Below, piece by piece: positions 59,154 through 64,000 of a stretch of DNA of 64,000 bases; position 1 is the first letter of the stretch, and each line of letters begins with the position of its first letter. The notes under the pieces were generated by a model, which worked only from the letters and a program-made list of their open reading frames with translations, was not told the origin of the DNA and ran no database searches. A program made the translations under genes and the position numbers. The DNA comes from Nothopassalora personata (Eukaryota > Ascomycota > Dothideomycetes > Mycosphaerellales > Mycosphaerellaceae): positions 1 through 64,000 of the forward strand of contig JAVSIV010000059.1 of NCBI GenBank assembly GCA_033816765.1, written 5' to 3'.

Positions 59154-59613
59154 GGTATGGATCTTATGATCTCAGCTGCGGACGAAATTGGTCGCGGAGA
59201 GATGATATCGACAACATGAAGGCGGAAGAATGGCTGCACCTCTTATATTCCATCTTCTGGGCGGCAGCTCGTGCCATGTGAGGACACTGCACCGCATCAT
59301 GGCAACAAAATTTCGTCGCCATCTCAAAGCTTCGAGGCTGACTTGACGAGCTTGAATTAATAGAGTTGCTACATGAAACTCGGAAGCGGATGAAGCGCAA
59401 TTTAACTATTCGAGTGAGCAAAAGGGTCGGGACTGCGGGGATTCGGACCTACCCAGTTAGTTAGCAAATCGATCTTGAGCCTCCCATACCTTATTATCGT
59501 TGTATCTCTTCATTTTGAAGCCTTAGTACCACCAGTTTTGCCAGAAATAAGGTGTTGTTGCTCGCTCTATCCAGCGCACTCGTTGTCTACGTGTCCGGAG
59601 CCTTCGCCGTCGT
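59154..59613. other. Upstream region of secreted gene
   Basis: Copy of 11634-12093. Confidence 0.35.
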
Positions 59614-60820
59614 TGCGCGACCCCCTATAGCGCCATTATCCGTCCAAGATCAGAACCTTATTTAATAGTGTCTCGAAGACGATTAGGCTAGACCTGCAGT
59701 AGTTCAGTTGTTGTTAGCAGATAACAGGGGGTCGCGCAGTGCTATCTAGTTGCGAATCAAGCGCTTTAAAGAGACTAGAACAGTATAGCTAGCTAAGGGC
59801 GGTAGACCACGGTTAATCGAACCATATATACGCGACTGGTTACTAGATCTAGTCGTAGAAAAGAGCACATATTAGGCCGAGGAATTGGTGTACTTCTTAC
59901 ACGCTGAATTCGGTGTTCTCGTGTCGAAATAGACTATAAGTCGACTACTAGGCAGTAAGGACTTTACGAAGAAGAAGATCTTACGCATTACGGAGTAGCG
60001 TAACCCTATGGTGAGGGCGATGTTCGAAGGCCTGTTACAGCAACATAAGGAGGACTAATTGGTGTATATCGATAAGACATACTATAGTAATAAGCTAGCC
60101 TATCGGACACGTAGTTAGAGTCCTCGAGGCATGCCGGTATACGATCCTTAACACCTTTACTACAGCGAGCGATTTACCGTGTTGCCGGTATATAGTGTTA
60201 AGGGATATCTAGCGAATCCGCTAATTAAGCCTAGTAGCGTAAAGAAGGTAGATTTCATCGAATAGTTAATGCTATACGTGCTACCGTAGTGTAGCCGCTA
60301 CCCTACGCCACGGTTAGTCATTGTTATAGACAACTGCGTAACATACGATCGTGTCGATATCGAAGCTATATGTTAAGAGGCTAGCGTAAGGATACTGTTT
60401 CTACCGCCGTACTTACCGGATTATAATCTAATTAAGAAGACGTTTCGCTTACTAAAAAGGTGGATTAGGCAGCATGCTTATATAATGCCGGAGTATAGTG
60501 AACATAACTAGTAGGCTAAGTTCAAGGTGTTTCTTAAGGCGGCCTATAAAGACTAGTCGCACGGCATCGACTATAGCGCGATCTTTCGCAGTTGTTACGT
60601 TCTTAAGGAGGGCTATACGGTCGATCCGGCGCTTTTAACGATAGATTTGTAATGAATAAGGTAGAAGTTAATACGGTAAATCTAGCGTAAGTTGTATTAA
60701 GTTAGTTAGAGTTGTAGTAGCCGCGATATTAACCTTACTATCGCTAGTACTTTATCTAAAGCTACAGTTACGGCTTGCCCCGGCTAGCGCGCTTTACGGC
60801 GATCCGCTAGGCTTCGCGCA
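59614..60820 (+). mobile_element. Tc1/mariner element, RIP-killed
   Basis: Copy of 12094-13300 (offset 47520). Confidence 0.8.
59627..60652 (+). pseudogene. DDE transposase relic
   Basis: Copy of 12107-13132, same stops. Confidence 0.85.
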
Positions 60821-61455
60821 ACACACGAAGGTGTTGTAACGACATATGTATTCATTTTAAACGCGCAATCATCTTAAATATGTCGTCGGTAAATTATAAA
60901 AAAACCGCTTGTTTATATCTACTATAGTTATGTTAATCTCGAATCGTCTTATAAAAAGTTATGCCCTAAAGCCGTACCTTAGTCGTAGTTCGAGCTAGAG
61001 TTGAAGTTACAAGCTTACTAGCTAGGGTCTAAAACAATAGATTTTAAGAACTCGACAACTATAGTAGCTACGAACGTAATTATTTTTTTATTTTATACGC
61101 ACTACACTTAATCGATGCGTGAAACGTATTTCATAATAAAGAGTTGTGTTGTGCGGTGCTAGTGTAGCTACGAAGATGCAAAAAGCCGGCTTCGCGCTAG
61201 TGTCGGGCTTACCCGTTAGGGTCTAGATAGGTCTTAGCTCCCTAGTTAATGCCTCGAGGCTACGCTTATAACACTATAGCTAGCCTACCCTATGAGAATA
61301 ACATAACTATAACCACTGGAGAAATATACATTGTATGCTCACTATATATTTCGATACCGCTAAAGAAGCTCGTATTGTCCGTTTGTTTATATGATTTTTT
61401 TCTATGTCGTAGTAATGCGAGAAACATCTTAAATCTAGCAAGCCGTAACGCTACC
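60821..61455. other. AT-rich RIPped spacer, no gene seen
   Basis: Copy of 13301-13935. Confidence 0.5.
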
Positions 61456-63657
61456 TCATGACCCTACAATAGCGTACCCTTAACTTACAAATAGGCCGTC
61501 GTTACTGCTTATTAACTAAGCGATATCCCTAGCACCTTTAGTAGCGATATATCGCGGCAACTGCTTATAGATTACGTCTCTTATACCCTTCTGTTTAATA
61601 AGCTTTACTAACTTACTATCCGTCTCTTTCTTTAGTATTAAGAGGGTGTAGAACTCCTTAAATAGCTTCTCCTTTATAGTAAGGATTGCCGGAGCTATAT
61701 TACTGTTACGTTTAGCTATCTAGTTATAGAAAGAGCGCACTTCTTAGCGTGTTTCTATGTTGATGCCCTAAGGCGGCGGAGACGATTTATCGTATCGTTA
61801 TTAAGTTAGATAAGGAGTCAGATAGTTAGTTAGATAAGCTAGTAACGTTACTAAGGGTAATTAAGGTAGCTAGCTACTATAATATTACGGTATCATAGGC
61901 GGATACTAATAGCTATAATATAGTAGTACCGGAGGTACTGCGGACGGCGTAGATGCTACAATAGGTTCACTACCTACTATCGACGGTGTTAGCGTGTCGT
62001 TAGGTGAGTTATTCTTACTTCTCCTTAGTATAGAAGTCTTATACATGCCTCTAACTTTAACTGCAATATTAGAAGGCATTATAGATAGTAGAACCTTAGC
62101 TACGCCGTCCTTACTAGATTCACGTGCTACCTTAATGCGTCTATACTATTCTTGCATGTGACCGCCTTTAATAGCATAGTGCTTACCTTCCTTAATAAGA
62201 TAGCCTATTAGACCAGTGCCCTTAGACTTCTTATTATTGTACTACTTGTCTTCGTAGCGATGCATAACTAGGAGCTTCTAATAGTCCTTACGTGTTATTA
62301 GTGTCTTGTCGAACGCGTTAATAATAGCTATGTTAGCCTTCGTAGTTTGCTTCTTATTTAGCTGCTTCGTAGTAGGCTCCGGTTATAAGGACTCTTCGAA
62401 TGTCTCTTACGGTAACAGCGGTAGCGACGAGCCTAGTACAGTAGGTACGTTAGTCTATTTCTTAGTAATATAGAGTGTTATAGAACGCTTTATGTTCTAC
62501 TATAACTTAAGGAAGGGTTCTACATTAATCGTGAAGTTAATAGACTTAGTAAGTTTAAACTAGTTAGTATCTACTACGTAGCCGTGCTTCTTAGCCTTAA
62601 GTAACGCTAGCCTTAATAACATGAAGTATTACATGCCCTTAGAGTCTACGTATACCTTCGCTTAATGCTCTAACTTCCTTATAAGCCTAGTAATAGCACT
62701 AATATCGCTATAGTAGATGCTACTAATAGGGGGAAGTTCCTTCTTATTAAACACAACTGTTAACTTAACACGGACTAGATCTAATTACGGCGTTAATGGA
62801 GCTAGCGTTGCTAAGGGTCGTAGCGTTACTAAAGGCCGAGTAGCGATTAAGGGTGCGGGTGTTACCGTAATAGACTTAGCTCTAGTTAATGAAATAATAG
62901 GTTCTTTCGGCGGCGATGGTAGACGCATTTCTTAACCGTTTAACTTGCTTCTTAATAGGGCGACATACTGCGATTGTGTAGATGATACCTATGTTTTTCT
63001 AGACTTCTTAGGCTTCTTAGTTAATAGTTCCTTACTAGGTAGAGCTAGCCTCTTTTCCGCTGTTAGAGGGGTCGGTTATTAAGGCTTAATCGACGTAGTA
63101 ACAACTAGCTGCTTACTAAGCTTCAACTTCACCGGCTTCGCGCTACTAGCCACGGGTGTCGCGTATGCCTCAGAGCCTGATTTAGCCGTGTTTTTCGCTA
63201 GTTCTAATACACCCTGCCTAAGCTAAGTCTCTGCTAGGGCAGCCATTCTTCGAGTATGCATTCTACGCTAATAATCCTTATCTAAATCGTCGCTCGTGTC
63301 GTCCTTAAGCCAGCGCAACTGGTTACGTTGTAATGCGTCTTCTACAGGATCGTAGGACTGCCTAGGAGTAGGTAGTTCTTAATTAGACTCTAATAGCTCT
63401 TCCTCGTACTTAAACTATGTCTCCGGAGGCAGCGGTGGCAGCGAGAAGTCGCACAACTGTGTGTTCGTGAAGCCCTGAGTCTCGGCGATAGTGCGTGTTG
63501 CGTAGCCAGGAGGCAATGGAGGTAGTGAGGAACGGGTAAGATCGTGTATCTTCGAGGTATGCGCCGGGGGTGTTAGTGGGCTGAAATCTGGACCTTTTGG
63601 ACTACTTTTTCTTTCTGTGGCCTTAGACAACGTAGTACAATCGGAATATGTAGTCAT
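61456..63657 (-). pseudogene. 733-codon gene relic, full length
   Basis: Copy of 13936-16137. Confidence 0.7.
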
Positions 63658-63896
63658 TTGTGTGTGTAGAGGTCGTTATTGTGGTGCGCTATGTGTAGGA
63701 AGTTTCTATGTAATTACGCTGAGACATGGGTTACCCTACATGGAGGAGTCCCGACCCTTTTGCTCGCTTGAATAGGGACCGAGCAGCATGAAGCGCCGAG
63801 AGTGACAGCACGCCGAAGAAGCTCAACGACAAGCTCAATGCCAAGAGTTGGACTAATTGGCTTCACAGCGCCAGGCTGTAAGAGACGCTGGCGGCT

Positions 63897-64000
63897 TCAT
63901 TGATGATAACGAGTTTTAGCGGATCGCGCAACCCTCTGCTGCACTGTCCCATCACCAAATCCATCGACAATGATCATGAAATCCTAACCTTTCATCTGTG
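63897..64000 (-). pseudogene. Short 71-codon frame, cut by window end
   Basis: Part of the copy of 16377-16592; its start lies beyond the window. 63658-63896 holds no gene. Confidence 0.2.

Overview
The window looks like a filamentous ascomycete (Pezizomycotina, possibly Dothideomycetes) nuclear contig. Two kinds of DNA alternate sharply. GC-rich stretches carry ordinary fungal genes. AT-rich stretches are depleted in CA/TG and full of in-frame TAG/TAA, the signature of repeat-induced point mutation (RIP: CpA to TpA on either strand). The lineage is inferred from protein style and RIP only; there is no rRNA or marker gene.

Almost everything is explained by repeated copies of one module of about 17.6 kb. 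It consists of: X (37.2-40.6 kb, RIP-degraded repeats); G (40.6-44.58 kb, three host genes: a 438-aa disordered nuclear-type protein, a short-chain dehydrogenase/reductase and a secreted NTF2-like protein); U (44.58-49.4 kb, a dead Tc1/mariner element, a dead 733-codon gene, an un-RIPped stretch); and a Ty1/copia element carrying one or two nested solo LTRs.

Layout: 1-9320 copia and U in minus orientation; 9321-12093 G copy 1 (5' cut); 12094-17549 U plus copia start, inverted against 3865-9320; 17553-25192 solo LTR, copia and U minus again; 25192-27011 G copy 2 (SDR truncated); 27012-37212 U plus full copia; 37.3-40.6 kb X, seen once; 40.6-44.58 kb G copy 3, the only complete one; 44577-50543 U plus copia start; about 50556-56749 copia and U minus; 56750-57765 scrambled sequence; 57.77-59.6 kb G copy 4; 59614-64000 U.

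Copies agree wherever I compared them, including RIP mutations, except 50.5-57.8 kb, which carries scattered 1-bp indels and a block where two different sequences are interleaved. The duplications are therefore younger than the RIP, or are artefacts. All clear joins are fold-backs with 0-3 bp microhomology. Candidate explanations are a real fold-back/tandem amplification (possibly through a 17.6-kb circle) or chimeric long or amplified reads assembled as sequence. Gene copy numbers should not be trusted until long reads span the joins.

The three host genes show no shared pathway. Gene 1 and the SDR gene converge with 118 bp between stop codons. The SDR and secreted-protein genes both lie on the minus strand with separate upstream regions.
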